NCBI RefSeq assembly: GCF_000820225.1
Contig: NZ_CDDK01000025.1
Span: 89,041 to 153,040, forward strand
Source of the DNA: Aeromonas veronii bv. veronii
GTDB taxonomy: Bacteria > Pseudomonadota > Gammaproteobacteria > Enterobacterales > Aeromonadaceae
Reading direction: 5' to 3'
DNA: 64,000 nucleotides
Shown here: one piece after another, positions 28,433 through 37,327 of the stretch
Layout of the letters: every line of letters starts with the position of its first letter
How positions within the stretch are numbered: the stretch's first letter is position 1
The notes under the pieces: generated by a model
What the model was told of the DNA's origin: nothing
What the model saw: only the letters and a program-made list of their open reading frames with translations
Databases searched by the model: none
Made by a program: the position numbers and the translations under genes

Positions 28433-28903
28433 ATGAAACACAACGACAAGCAAGAAAAACTGGCCAAGGCCTTTAAAGCCTTGCTGAAAGAAGAGCGCTT
28501 TGGCTCCCAGGCAGAAATCGTCACCGCCCTGCAAGAGCTGGGCTTCGAGAACATCAACCAGTCCAAGGTATCGCGCATGCTGAGCCGCTTCGGCGCCGTT
28601 CGCACTCGCAATGCCAAGATGGAGATGGTCTACTGCCTGCCGGTGGAACTGGGCGTGCCCACCACCTCCAGCCCGCTCAAGAATCTGGTACTGGACGTCG
28701 ATCACAACGGCGCACTGGTGGTGATCCACACCAGCCCGGGTGCAGCCCAGCTGATCGCCCGCCTGCTCGACTCCCTCGGCAAGGCAGAGGGGATCCTCGG
28801 CACCATCGCCGGTGATGACACTATCTTCATCACCCCGACCAGCGACACCGATATCGAAGAGCTCTACCTCTCCGCCCTCGAGCTGTTCGAACAGACGCCG
28901 TAA
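28433..28903 (+). CDS. argR: Arginine repressor ArgR
   Basis: Arginine-dependent hexameric repressor of arginine synthesis and uptake, also a Xer recombination accessory factor. It has 156 residues: an N-terminal winged helix ([38 protein letters not shown]) and the C-terminal arginine-binding/hexamer domain ([18 protein letters not shown], then [10 protein letters not shown]). The ATG at 28433 aligns with E. coli ArgR; upstream open frame is leader with ARG boxes. It is divergent from artPIQM. Confidence 0.96.
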   Translation: MKHNDKQEKLAKAFKALLKEERFGSQAEIVTALQELGFENINQSKVSRMLSRFGAVRTRNAKMEMVYCLPVELGVPTTSSPLKNLVLDVDHNGALVVIHTSPGAAQLIARLLDSLGKAEGILGTIAGDDTIFITPTSDTDIEELYLSALELFEQTP

Positions 28904-28938
28904 TGGCCTCCACCGCGTCATAGCGGTCACGCCAGAAC

Positions 28939-28969
28939 GAAAAATCCCGGCCAAGGCCGGGATTTTTGT
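28939..28969 (+). terminator. Intrinsic terminator after argR
   Basis: Stem AATCCCGGCC (28943-28952) with GGCCGGGATT (28955-28964) and T-run, 40 bases after argR. Its A-rich left arm may let it serve the convergent DyP gene too. Confidence 0.85.
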
Positions 28970-28993
28970 TTTCTCAGTCTTCGCCAGGCGGGC

Positions 28994-29899
28994 TTATTTG
29001 CCCTGCGCCATCAGAAAACCTTCCGATGGTGCGAAGAAAGCCGCGCCGGTCACTGCCTTGGTGAAACGCAGCAGGTGGTCGAAGTGGCTGCCCTCCCCCT
29101 TGTACATGCTGGCCAGCATTGCGTTGAAGTGCTGCGGTGTGCGGCAGCAGGAGATGAAGTAGAGCCCCTGCTCGGTCATGGTGCCCCAGGGCATGCTCTG
29201 GCGCAGGATCTCCATGGACTCTCCCTTCGGAGTCTTGAGATTGACCCGCTTGATGTGGGCGGTCAGCGGCTTGGCAGCAGACTCATACTCGATGTTGTCG
29301 GGCTTGGTGCGACCGATAATGTCTTCCTGCTCTTTTTGCGCCAGCTTCTCCCAGTCACTCATGGCGTGGACCCAGCGCTGGACGTGAATGTAGGAGCCAC
29401 CGGCAAACTCGCCATCGGCCAGCAACGCCACTTCGGCACGGTGCTCATCCTGCGGGTTCTCGGTGCCGTCGACGAAACCGGTCAGATCGCGGCAATCCAG
29501 ATTGCGGAAACCGCGCACCTCTTCGGCCAGATCTACCAGTCCGGCCAGCAGTGCCATCACACGGTGACCGGCGTGGTGCAGCACATCCACCCGATCGGCG
29601 CGCAGCTGAATAAAGAGATCAAACGGGGTGTTGGGGGCTTCCTGACCGTTGGCGGATTGCGCCATAAAGCCGCGGAACTGGGGCGGACGGGCGGCAGGAT
29701 AGAGACCATCCCAGGCATCGGCGCCAACGGCAACCAGACCGCTGAAACCGGCATCGGGGAAATCGGCAGCCACCGCTTGCCACAGGGCGGGCAGTTTGGC
29801 CAGACGGCCGACCAGTTCGGCGGCGTCGCCGGTGCGATTGAACATCAGATAGAGGGCGTGCAGATTCGGCTCTGCGCAGATCCCGGCTTGGGCTTTCAT
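28994..29899 (-). CDS. yfeX: DyP-type haem peroxidase (YfeX-like)
   Basis: Dye-decolourising peroxidase; E. coli YfeX oxidises porphyrinogens and has been linked, disputedly, to haem iron release. It has 301 residues and no signal peptide, so it is cytoplasmic. The GxxDG motif is in LTGFVDGTENPQDEHR with the catalytic aspartate. The proximal histidine is probably that in KPLTAHIKRVNLKTP, and the C-terminal block is YFISCCRTPQHFNAML. It is monocistronic and convergent with argR. Confidence 0.9.
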   Translation of the reverse strand: MKAQAGICAEPNLHALYLMFNRTGDAAELVGRLAKLPALWQAVAADFPDAGFSGLVAVGADAWDGLYPAARPPQFRGFMAQSANGQEAPNTPFDLFIQLRADRVDVLHHAGHRVMALLAGLVDLAEEVRGFRNLDCRDLTGFVDGTENPQDEHRAEVALLADGEFAGGSYIHVQRWVHAMSDWEKLAQKEQEDIIGRTKPDNIEYESAAKPLTAHIKRVNLKTPKGESMEILRQSMPWGTMTEQGLYFISCCRTPQHFNAMLASMYKGEGSHFDHLLRFTKAVTGAAFFAPSEGFLMAQGK

Positions 29900-30002
29900 A
29901 TATCTCTCCCCTGAGTAGGCGTTAGCGTTACGGGCTATTTGCGTTGCGCGATTATAAACCAGAGTGGATCCAGTTCTTTGATTTCACGACGATATCACGC
30001 GT

Positions 30003-31037
30003 TCAGGGCAAAGGGTCAAACAACACCAATCCATGGGGAGCGACCTTGATCCGTGCCCGCATCCCATCAAGGGGCTCGCCAATGCTCGCCTCCAGCTGCA
30101 GATCGCCACACTCGAACAGCACCCGGCAGTGGTGGCCGAGGAACTGCTGCTCCACCACCTTGAGCTCGCCATCTGCGGCGCTCTCCAGCAGCAGTTGCTG
30201 GGGTCTGAGCATCAGCTGCAACTGCTCACCCACCGCGCGGCCATGAGGCTCGCTGCCACAAATGACCCCGAGCGCCGTCTGTACGCAGTGGCTGTCCACC
30301 ACCTCGGCAGCCAGATAGTTGACCCCGCCGAGAAACTCCGCCACGAAGCGGTTTTGCGGGCGGCGATAGAGCTGCTCAGGCTGGCCCACCTGCTCGATGT
30401 GACCGGCGCGAAACAGCGCCAGCCGATCGGCGAAGGCGAACGCCTCCTCCTTGCTGTGGCTGACGAAGATGGCGCCGATCCCCTGCTGCTTGAGCAGGGC
30501 GCGGATCTCGAGGATCAACTTCATCCGCACCTGGGTGTCGATGTTGGAGAAGGGCTCATCCAGCAGCATCAGCCGCGGCTTGCACACCAGCGCCCGGGCG
30601 ATGGCTACCCGCTGCTGCTGACCACCGGAGAGCTGGTGCGGATAGCGATCCCCCAGCCCCTGCAGATTGACCAGCGCCAACGCCTCATCCACCTGCTGCT
30701 GGCGGACGCGGCGGTCGAGTTTGGTCAGACCGAAGCCAACATTGTCGGCCACCGTCAGGTGGGGGAAGAGGGCGTAATCCTGAAAGATCATCCCGATGTT
30801 GCGCGCCTCGGGCGGCACGCTGGCACCCGGCCCGTCGAGCAGGGTATCGCCGAGGCGAATCGAGCCCTCTGCCAGCGGCAGCAGCCCGGCGATGGCCTTG
30901 AGCAGCGTGGTTTTGCCGCAGCCACTGGCTCCCAGCAGGCAGACGATCTCGTTGTCTGCCACCGTCAGGGAGAGCTGCTCCAGCACATTGCGGCCGTTGT
31001 AACGGCAGCTGACATTTTCAACCTGCAAACAGGACAA
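30003..31037 (-). CDS. fbpC: Iron(III) ABC transporter ATPase, FbpC-like
   Basis: ATPase of the ferric-iron importer. It has 344 residues: Walker A GASGCGKTTLL, Q-loop GMIFQDYALFPHLTV, signature LSGGQQQRVAIAR, Walker B LMLLDEPFSNID, and a C-terminal regulatory TOBE-like domain. I chose the TTG at 31037 (LSCLQVENVS), preceded by GAGGAAG at 8-base spacing. The only upstream in-frame alternative is a GTG at 31085 without a good ribosome site, and it would add 16 unconserved residues. It is third in the fbpABC cluster. Confidence 0.9.
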   Translation of the reverse strand: MSCLQVENVSCRYNGRNVLEQLSLTVADNEIVCLLGASGCGKTTLLKAIAGLLPLAEGSIRLGDTLLDGPGASVPPEARNIGMIFQDYALFPHLTVADNVGFGLTKLDRRVRQQQVDEALALVNLQGLGDRYPHQLSGGQQQRVAIARALVCKPRLMLLDEPFSNIDTQVRMKLILEIRALLKQQGIGAIFVSHSKEEAFAFADRLALFRAGHIEQVGQPEQLYRRPQNRFVAEFLGGVNYLAAEVVDSHCVQTALGVICGSEPHGRAVGEQLQLMLRPQQLLLESAADGELKVVEQQFLGHHCRVLFECGDLQLEASIGEPLDGMRARIKVAPHGLVLFDPLP

Positions 31038-31118
31038 GGCTGACTTCCTCTCGTTTCTGGCGGCGCGCTGCCTTGGGTTCAGCACACCGCATGCAATTTC
31101 ATTGACCGACGCGGCGAC

Positions 31119-32744
31119 TCAGTGGCCCGGACTGTCCAGAGTGCGGTTGACCCAGATCAGCGGCAACAGCCCCACCAGCACAATGACGATAGCCCCCAGC
31201 GCGCCGCGCTCCAGCATCTCGTCCGAGACAAACTGATAGACGTGGGTCGCCAGAGTATCGAAGTTGAACGGCCGCAGCAGCAGAGCGGCGGGCAGCTCCT
31301 TCATGGATTCGATGAATACCAGCATGGCACCGGCAAACAGACCACGGCGCACCAGCGGCAGATGGACCCGGCGCAGCATGCCGCCATCCCCCTGCCCCAA
31401 GGAGCGGGCTGCCATGTCGAGACTGGGGGAGATCTTGCCCATGCTGCTCTCCACCGAGCCGATGGCGATGGCCACGAAGCGCACCAAATAGCCGAACACG
31501 ATGGCGGTAATGGTGCCGGTCAGCAGCAAGCCCGGCCCCTGACGCCCGAGCCACTCGGCCAGATCGTTGATGGCAAAGTCGAGGGCGGTGAGCGGCACCA
31601 GCACCCCGATGGCGAGCACGGTGCCCGGCATGGCGTAACCCATGGCGGCGATGCGCAGGGGCAACAGACTCTTTATACCGCCATCGAGGCGGCGGAAGAA
31701 GCCGAGCAGCAGGGCGATGCCCATCGCCAGCAGGGCGGTCAACGCCGAGATGAGCAAACTGTTACCGGCAAAACGAACGAACTCCGGTGTCCACGACAAC
31801 TCGAAGTAGCGCACCCCGTAATCGAGCAGGATGACAAACGGCAGGCCGAAACCGGCCAGCACCAGCCCCCAGCACCAGAGACCGGCCAGAGCGCGACTCA
31901 TCCCCTTGAGCGGATAGCGCAGCGGCTGCTCATGGCCCATCGACTTCTGGAACACCTGCTGCCGACTGCGCGAGCGGCGCTCCAGCGCGATCAGCAGCAC
32001 CACAGCCAGCAGCATCAGGCAGGAGAGTTTGGCCGCGGTGGCTAGACTGCCGTAGCCGAGCCAAGTGTCGTAGACCGCCGTGGTCAGGGTGTTGATGGCA
32101 AAGAAGTGGACGGTGGCGAAATCGGCCAACGTCTCCATCGCCACCAGCGACACCGCCACCATGATGGCCGGGCGCGCCAGCGGCAGACTGAGGCGGCGAA
32201 AGCTCTGCCACGGGGTACAGCCGAGCAGGCGGCTGGAATGAATGAGGCTGACTGACTGCTCCAGAAAGGAGGCGCGGGTCAGCAAATAGACATAGGGGAA
32301 CAGCACCAGTGCCAGCACCCAGGCTGCGCCGCCAAGGGAGCGAATGGCAGGAAACCAGTAATCGGCCGGACTGTTCCAGCCAAAGAGTGTTCGCAACCCG
32401 GCTTGTAGCGGGCCAGAGTAGTCGAGCAGGTCGGTATAGACGTAGGCGACGATATAGGAGGGCATGGCCATTGGCAGCATCAAAGCCCACTGCAGGGCGC
32501 GCCGCCCCGGTACCTGACACATGGCCACCAGCCAGGCGGTAGGCACGCCAAACAGCAGGCTGAGCAGCACCACGCCGACCACCAGCCCCAGGGTATTGCC
32601 CAAATAATCGAGCAACACGGTATCGGCGAGGTGGCGAAAGAGATCTCCCTCAGCCGAGAAGGCAGAGAAAAGCAGGGCTATAACCGGTAAACCCAGCAGC
32701 AGGGCGATGGCCCAGCTGCCGGTCATCCATCCAAAATTTTTCAT
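31119..32744 (-). CDS. fbpB: Iron(III) ABC transporter permease, FbpB-like
   Basis: Fused double permease of the ferric-iron importer, 541 residues with about 12 membrane segments. Two binding-protein-dependent loops are visible (SSRLLGCTPWQSFRRLSLPLARPAI and MAARSLGQGDGGMLRRVHLPLVRRG), one per half. It lies between the binding protein and the ATPase genes on the same strand, with gaps of 39 and 81 bases. Confidence 0.92.
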   Translation of the reverse strand: MKNFGWMTGSWAIALLLGLPVIALLFSAFSAEGDLFRHLADTVLLDYLGNTLGLVVGVVLLSLLFGVPTAWLVAMCQVPGRRALQWALMLPMAMPSYIVAYVYTDLLDYSGPLQAGLRTLFGWNSPADYWFPAIRSLGGAAWVLALVLFPYVYLLTRASFLEQSVSLIHSSRLLGCTPWQSFRRLSLPLARPAIMVAVSLVAMETLADFATVHFFAINTLTTAVYDTWLGYGSLATAAKLSCLMLLAVVLLIALERRSRSRQQVFQKSMGHEQPLRYPLKGMSRALAGLWCWGLVLAGFGLPFVILLDYGVRYFELSWTPEFVRFAGNSLLISALTALLAMGIALLLGFFRRLDGGIKSLLPLRIAAMGYAMPGTVLAIGVLVPLTALDFAINDLAEWLGRQGPGLLLTGTITAIVFGYLVRFVAIAIGSVESSMGKISPSLDMAARSLGQGDGGMLRRVHLPLVRRGLFAGAMLVFIESMKELPAALLLRPFNFDTLATHVYQFVSDEMLERGALGAIVIVLVGLLPLIWVNRTLDSPGH

Positions 32745-32783
32745 GAGACCACAGATGTTGATGGGGCCGTTGGCCCCATCTGA

Positions 32784-33794
32784 TTACAAGTCGAACTTCA
32801 CTTCATCCAGCAACTGCAAGGCGTCCTTGCGGTGCTTGGCGTAATCGCTGACCGGTAGTGCGTCAGACTTGAAACTGCCCCAGGACTTGACCATGGCGGA
32901 AGGCTCGACTCCGGCCTTGACCGGATATTCGGCGTTCACGTCCGCATACATGTGCTGGGCGGTGTCACCAGCCAGAAACTCCATCAGCTTCTGGGCCTCA
33001 GCCTTGTTCTTGGCATATTTGGTCATGGCCACGCCGCTCACGTTGACGTGGGCACCGCGGTCAGCCTGGTTCGGGAAGTTGATATAGACCGCATCCGCCC
33101 AGGACTTCTGCGCCGGATCTTTCAACATGGCGCCCAGATAGTAGCTGTTGCCGAGTGACACGTCACAGATACCATCCTTGATCGCCTTGACCTGATCCCG
33201 GTCGTTGCCCTGCGGCTTGCGCGCCAGGTTGGCCTTGACCCCTTCCAGCCAGGTTTTGGTCTCGGCCATGCCGTGATGGGCAATCATGGAGGAGACCAGC
33301 GCCACATTGTACTCATGCTTGCCGCTACGGGTGCAGATTTTCCCTTTGAATTCCGGTTTGGCCAGATCTTCGTAACTGATGGTCTCGAGCTTGCCTAGGC
33401 GATCCTTGCTGGAGTAGATGGCGCGAACCCGGGTGGTCAGGGCGAACCAGCGATTCTCCGGATCACGATAGATGGTGGGGATGTTCTCCTGCAGGATCTT
33501 GCTATCCACCGGCTGCACCAGCCCCTTGTCCACCAGATCGGTCAGACGGCTGATATCGACGGTCAGCATCAGGTCGGCCGGAGAGAGCTTGCCTTCCCGC
33601 TCCAGACGCTCGTTCAACCCCTCTTTGGCGAACACCACGTTCACCTTGATGCCAGATTCCTTCTCGAACTGCTGGATGATGGGCTTGATCAGCTCATCCT
33701 GCCGGTTGGAGTAGACATTCACTTCTCCGGCCGCCAATGCCGACTGAGCTGCCAACGCAGAGAAAGCCAGTGCCAACATCTTCATTTTCATCAT
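32784..33794 (-). CDS. fbpA: Iron(III)-binding periplasmic protein, FbpA-like
   Basis: Periplasmic carrier of free ferric iron. It has 336 residues with a signal peptide (MMKMKMLALAFSALAAQSALA), then GEVNVYSNRQDELIKPIIQQFEKE. The tyrosine-containing iron site is likely in SLGNSYYLGAML. It is close to Vibrio-type FbpA. It is first in the fbpABC operon; the ATG at 33794 follows AAGGA. A Fur-like sequence lies upstream. Confidence 0.93.
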   Translation of the reverse strand: MMKMKMLALAFSALAAQSALAAGEVNVYSNRQDELIKPIIQQFEKESGIKVNVVFAKEGLNERLEREGKLSPADLMLTVDISRLTDLVDKGLVQPVDSKILQENIPTIYRDPENRWFALTTRVRAIYSSKDRLGKLETISYEDLAKPEFKGKICTRSGKHEYNVALVSSMIAHHGMAETKTWLEGVKANLARKPQGNDRDQVKAIKDGICDVSLGNSYYLGAMLKDPAQKSWADAVYINFPNQADRGAHVNVSGVAMTKYAKNKAEAQKLMEFLAGDTAQHMYADVNAEYPVKAGVEPSAMVKSWGSFKSDALPVSDYAKHRKDALQLLDEVKFDL

Positions 33795-33820
33795 CCATTC
33801 CTTGATTAGCTATACAGAGT

Positions 33821-33839
33821 GATAACGATTTCCGTTTGC
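33821..33839 (-). promoter_or_regulatory. Possible Fur box upstream of fbpA
   Basis: GATAACGATTTCCGTTTGC matches the 19-base Fur consensus at 12 positions, about 27 bases before the fbpA start. The first half is good and the second is degenerate. Iron control of fbpABC is expected from the family, but this site is tentative. Confidence 0.4.
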
Positions 33840-34049
33840 ATTCTGCATACATCTTATAAGCGGATCAAGAAAGCTCGCCGTCGCCACATCACATATTTAA
33901 TCGCCCATAAATGAAAAGGGCCGGATGGAATCCCATTCGGCCTCTTCTGAGCAAAACGTTATGTTGATCAGGCTTCAATAAGCGCTCACTCCATCTGGAT
34001 TCCCCGAGATCGGGAGGTCAACAGATCTGTACGTCACGGATGCGGTTCA

Positions 34050-34388
34050 TCACAGCGCCTCGTCGTCACTCTCGCCGGTGCGGATGCGCACCGCTTGCAG
34101 CAAGTCGTAGACAAAAATCTTGCCGTCGCCGATCTTGCCGGTATAGGCCGCCTTGCAGATCGCCTCGATCACCCCTTCCACGTTATCATCGGCGGTAGCA
34201 ATCTCCAGCTTCACCTTGGGCAGGAAGTCGACCTGATATTCGGCTCCCCGGTATAATTCGGTGTGTCCCTTCTGGCGGCCAAATCCCTTGACCTCGGACA
34301 CGGTCAGCCCTTCCACCCCCAGGTTGGCAATAGCCTCGCGGACATCGTCCAACTTGAACGGTTTGATAATCGCACTAATCAGCTTCAT
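34050..34388 (-). CDS. glnK: Nitrogen regulatory protein PII (GlnK/GlnB family)
   Basis: Trimeric signalling protein that reads 2-oxoglutarate, ATP and uridylylation state to control nitrogen uptake and assimilation. It has 112 residues: MKLISAIIKPFKLDDVREAI, VKGFGRQKGHTELYRGAEY with the uridylylated Tyr51, and the B-loop YTGKIGDGKIFV. The MKL start favours GlnK over GlnB, but no amtB is beside it, which is unusual for glnK, so the symbol is provisional. It is monocistronic; an inverted repeat at 33920-33946 (GGCCG...CGGCC, with T4 on the minus strand) lies downstream as a possible terminator. Confidence 0.85.
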   Translation of the reverse strand: MKLISAIIKPFKLDDVREAIANLGVEGLTVSEVKGFGRQKGHTELYRGAEYQVDFLPKVKLEIATADDNVEGVIEAICKAAYTGKIGDGKIFVYDLLQAVRIRTGESDDEAL

Positions 34389-34589
34389 CTGGTTGCTCCC
34401 AATCCATGGTGTGTCATAAATCGGGTTTCAATTCTTATGCCAAGTATTTTTATTGTTTTATTTCATACAGATAGAGTTTAATGCCTACGCCATTCGCCAG
34501 GCACATCCCCATAACCGGCCAGCACGCCCCATAATGAGGCACCATGCTGCAGCGGTCAGCGGGTATGCACCAAACAAGAGCAAAACAGC

Positions 34590-35006
34590 ATGTTAGTTAT
34601 CTCCAACAGCGTCACGATTCCCTGGCATGAGCTGCAATTTCAGACCATGCGGGCACAGGGCAACGGTGGACAGCACGTCAACAAGACCGACTCCGCCGTC
34701 TGGTTGCGCTTCGATTACCGCAACTCTCCCAGCCTGACGCCCCTCTACAAGGAGGGTCTCGACAAGCTGAGCGACAGCCGGGTACACGATGGCTTTATCC
34801 TGATCCGGGTCGAGAGCCATCGCAGCCAGGACATGAACCGCAAGGAGGCGATGAGCCGTCTGGTGGAGTTGCTGAAGAAAGCAGCCTGGCGCCCCAAGGC
34901 TCGTCATGCCACCAAGCCGACCCGCAGCTCCCAGCGCAAACGGGTTGATACCAAAAAGCGCAAGGGTGATATCAAGTCCGCCCGCGGCAAGCCGGTGCTG
35001 GACTGA
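34590..35006 (+). CDS. arfB: Alternative ribosome-rescue factor ArfB (peptidyl-tRNA hydrolase)
   Basis: Rescues ribosomes stalled at the 3' end of non-stop mRNA by hydrolysing peptidyl-tRNA. It has 138 residues: the GGQ catalytic motif at residues 26-28 (GNGGQHVNKTDSAVWLRF), and a basic C-terminal tail (RKRVDTKKRKGDIKSARGK) that enters the empty mRNA channel. The short length and absence of a codon-recognition domain distinguish it from RF1/RF2. It is followed 30 bases later by ogt on the same strand. Confidence 0.95.
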   Translation: MLVISNSVTIPWHELQFQTMRAQGNGGQHVNKTDSAVWLRFDYRNSPSLTPLYKEGLDKLSDSRVHDGFILIRVESHRSQDMNRKEAMSRLVELLKKAAWRPKARHATKPTRSSQRKRVDTKKRKGDIKSARGKPVLD

Positions 35007-35036
35007 GCCCCCCCAGCCTCCAAAGGATGTCAGCCG

Positions 35037-35528
35037 ATGAGATACAGTTTTTGCGACAGCGCCCGCGGCCCCCTGCTGGTCGCCATCGATCAGGATGGCC
35101 TGCGCCACGTGGAGTTCATGCACGGGGAGCGCCCCGTCATGCCGCAAACTGACTGGCAACGGGATGACAAGGCGCTGGCGCCCTATCTTGCCCAGTTCAC
35201 CGCCTATTTCGCCGGAAAGTTGCAGCAGTTCGATCTGCCCATGGCAGCGAAGGGCACTCCGTTTCAGCAAACGGTATGGAACGCTTTGTGTGATATCCCC
35301 TATGGCGAGACCGTGAGCTATCTCGAGATTGCCCAGGCTATCGGCAACCCCAAGGCGGTACGGGCGGTGGGCGCTGCCAATGGGCGCAATCCGCTGAGCA
35401 TCATAGTACCCTGCCATCGGGTGATCGGACGCAGCGGCGATCTGACCGGCTATGCTGGCGGCATTCCCATCAAGCGCTGGTTGCTGGCTCTGGAACAGAC
35501 TGGCACAACATTCGAGCTGGCCCCATGA
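35037..35528 (+). CDS. ogt: Methylated-DNA-protein-cysteine S-methyltransferase
   Basis: Suicide repair protein for O6-methylguanine. It has 163 residues. The acceptor cysteine is residue 126 in SIIVPCHRVIGRSG, preceded by the arginine-finger helix region ETVSYLEIAQAIGNPKAVRAVGAANGRNP. It lacks the Ada regulatory domain, so Ogt is the better name. It is downstream of arfB. Confidence 0.93.
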   Translation: MRYSFCDSARGPLLVAIDQDGLRHVEFMHGERPVMPQTDWQRDDKALAPYLAQFTAYFAGKLQQFDLPMAAKGTPFQQTVWNALCDIPYGETVSYLEIAQAIGNPKAVRAVGAANGRNPLSIIVPCHRVIGRSGDLTGYAGGIPIKRWLLALEQTGTTFELAP

Positions 35529-35589
35529 GACGATGAGCGCCTTGGAGAGGGCGGGACAATATGGTGACCAGAATGAAAAGGATTTCAGT

Positions 35590-35773
35590 CAGTGACCACG
35601 CTTTGCTGACAAGATGAACAGAAAATGAAGAATCGCCTCAGAACTACTTCAGATTGAGCTTGGCATGATGGCTCCATACTTGAATGGCACGGCTCATTCG
35701 CTGATTCAAGTAGCACCCATGTGACGCTTCCAATCTGTCTTTTTCCCCGCGCCTCCTCTGAGGCGCTTTTTTT
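35590..35773 (+). ncRNA. Candidate small RNA ending in an intrinsic terminator
   Basis: The gap 35529-35886 holds no convincing protein gene but has RNA-like structure. TACTTGAAT (35677-35685) pairs exactly with ATTCAAGTA (35704-35712) to give a nine-base stem. It is followed by a perfect terminator: GCGCCTC (35749-35755), loop CTCT, GAGGCGC (35760-35766), T7, with a pyrimidine-rich stretch just before it. The terminator is 240 bases after ogt, too far to be its natural end. The 5' end given is a guess, since I see no clear promoter. It could instead be the long 3' UTR of arfB-ogt. No known family is recognised. Confidence 0.5.
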
Positions 35774-35845
35774 GTGCAACACAACAGGCCACCACCCAAG
35801 CTGAATGGCCTGAACGCCACAAAATCTGCACCAGCCCAAAAACCA

Positions 35846-35872
35846 AGAGGCGAAGGATCATCCTTCGCCTCT
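35846..35872 (-). terminator. Terminator after the unknown gene at 35887
   Basis: A 13-base perfect inverted repeat (35846-35858 with 35860-35872, one-base centre). On the minus strand it is followed by TTGGTTTTTGG. It lies 15 bases beyond the stop codon of the minus-strand gene. Confidence 0.75.
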
Positions 35873-35886
35873 GACGTAACAGCTGG

Positions 35887-36312
35887 CTACTCGCTCTGGG
35901 GCAGAAACTGCAGCTCCGGCGCCGAGGAGGTCAGCACATCGGCGCAATAATCCCAGGTCGAGATGCGATAGTGCTGCAGATCTTCATCCAGATGCAGGCC
36001 GTCCGACTCCTGATGGAACCAGCTGGCAAAACGGGATGGGGTGATGAGCTGGATCTGCTCTTCGATAGCGTGACTATCCTTCCCCTCGGCCAGATCGCAA
36101 TCTTCGATGACCCGCAGGGCGTAGATATGGCGAAAATAGACCCGGCAGAGGATTTGCGGGGGCAGATCGATGCTGCGTGCCCGCCCCAGCATGATGGTCA
36201 GGGAGTCGCTCCAGAGATCCTGATGCAGCTCGGCAACGACCAGCCCGGGTGGGAGCTGGCGGGACGGAGCCCAAGGTACGGCAACCTGCCGAATGGCATT
36301 TTTCTGTTCCAT
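35887..36312 (-). CDS. Conserved-looking protein of unknown function
   Basis: A 141-residue soluble, acidic protein (MEQKNAIRQVAVPWAPSRQL...). I do not recognise it and see no signal peptide, membrane segment or known motif. It contains several Asp/Glu/His-rich stretches (EDCDLAEGKDSHAIEEQ, HLDEDLQHYRISTWD). The ATG at 36312 has GAGGTG upstream; the open frame runs to 36402, but that part lacks a good start. It has its own strong terminator. yaaA upstream on the same strand has a separate terminator between them, so it is probably transcribed alone. Confidence 0.65.
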   Translation of the reverse strand: MEQKNAIRQVAVPWAPSRQLPPGLVVAELHQDLWSDSLTIMLGRARSIDLPPQILCRVYFRHIYALRVIEDCDLAEGKDSHAIEEQIQLITPSRFASWFHQESDGLHLDEDLQHYRISTWDYCADVLTSSAPELQFLPQSE

Positions 36313-36403
36313 ATTCACCTCACGACGACTCGCTCCCTGTCTTGAGTCTATCTGAACCACATAGTCCCGGCGAAGGCAATCGATGGACAATAAAAACGGC
36401 AAT

Positions 36404-36430
36404 AAAAAAGCCGACGTATCAAACGTCGGC
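36404..36430 (-). terminator. Intrinsic terminator after yaaA
   Basis: Stem GCCGACGT (36410-36417) with ACGTCGGC (36423-36430). On the minus strand it is followed by T6. Confidence 0.82.
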
Positions 36431-36506
36431 GAATAAAAAGTGCTTACAACAGAGGATTCACATATTCAGACCCGCGGGTCGAAAGATTGGTTCCCTCTTT
36501 TTGTAA

Positions 36507-37280
36507 TTAATTTTCGGCGCGTTTAAACATCAGGGTATTGGCGTCCGACTCTTCCGGCACGAAGTAGTAGCCCTCGGCGTTGAAACCGGTCAGCTGCTCC
36601 ACCTCGGTCAGACGGTGCTTGATGATGTGGCGAGCCATCATGCCGCGCGCCTTCTTGGCGTAGAAGCTGATGATCTTGAACTGGCCGTTCTTCTCATCCT
36701 TGAACACCGGTGTGACAATCCGCCCTTTCAGGCTCTTGGGGCGTACCGACTTGAAATACTCGTCGGAGGCCAGATTGATCAACACTTCATCCCCCTGCGC
36801 TGCCAGCGCGTCGTTGAGATGGTGAGTGATCACCTCGCCCCAGAACTGGTAGAGATCCTTGCCGCGACTATTGTCGAGCTTGGTCCCCATCTCCAGCCGA
36901 TAGGGCATCATCAGGTCGAGGGGGCGAAGCACGCCGTAGAGGCCGGAGAGCATCCGCAAGTGTGCCTGAGCGAAGTCAAAATCGGCCTCGCTAAAATCCT
37001 CCACCGCCAAACCGGTGTAGACATCCCCCTTGAAGGCCAGCAGCGCCTGACGGGCGTTGGCGGGGGTGAAATCTGGCTGCCACTCGGCAAAACGGGCGGC
37101 ATTGAGACCGGCCAGCTTGTCGCTGATCTTCATCAGTGTGGCGATCTGGTCAGGGCTCAGTTGGCGGGCCCGGCTAATCAGTTCGGCGGAGTGATCCAGC
37201 AGCTCGGGTTGGGTGAAACGGGGAGTCACCAGCGGTGACTCGTAATCCAGCGTCTTGGCCGGGGAAACCACAATCAGCAT
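36507..37280 (-). CDS. yaaA: Peroxide stress protein YaaA
   Basis: Protects against peroxide-driven Fenton damage in E. coli, where it is OxyR-regulated and lowers free iron. It has 257 residues and is full length: [16 protein letters not shown] at the start, [37 protein letters not shown] and [12 protein letters not shown]. The C-terminal part ([21 protein letters not shown]) is also typical of DUF328. It is monocistronic. Confidence 0.95.
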   Translation of the reverse strand: MLIVVSPAKTLDYESPLVTPRFTQPELLDHSAELISRARQLSPDQIATLMKISDKLAGLNAARFAEWQPDFTPANARQALLAFKGDVYTGLAVEDFSEADFDFAQAHLRMLSGLYGVLRPLDLMMPYRLEMGTKLDNSRGKDLYQFWGEVITHHLNDALAAQGDEVLINLASDEYFKSVRPKSLKGRIVTPVFKDEKNGQFKIISFYAKKARGMMARHIIKHRLTEVEQLTGFNAEGYYFVPEESDANTLMFKRAEN

Positions 37281-37327
37281 AACGTTCCTTTATGGCGAGG
37301 GGCCGAACGGCGGAGCGGCCCCATGAT

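Noticed and set aside
30003..31085. GTG start of fbpC at 31085
   Set aside because: Adds 16 unconserved residues and lacks a ribosome site; the TTG at 31037 has a good one.
35585..35839. 84-residue minus-strand open frame
   Set aside because: Opposite the candidate RNA and terminator, Cys/Trp/Ser-rich without homology or ribosome site.
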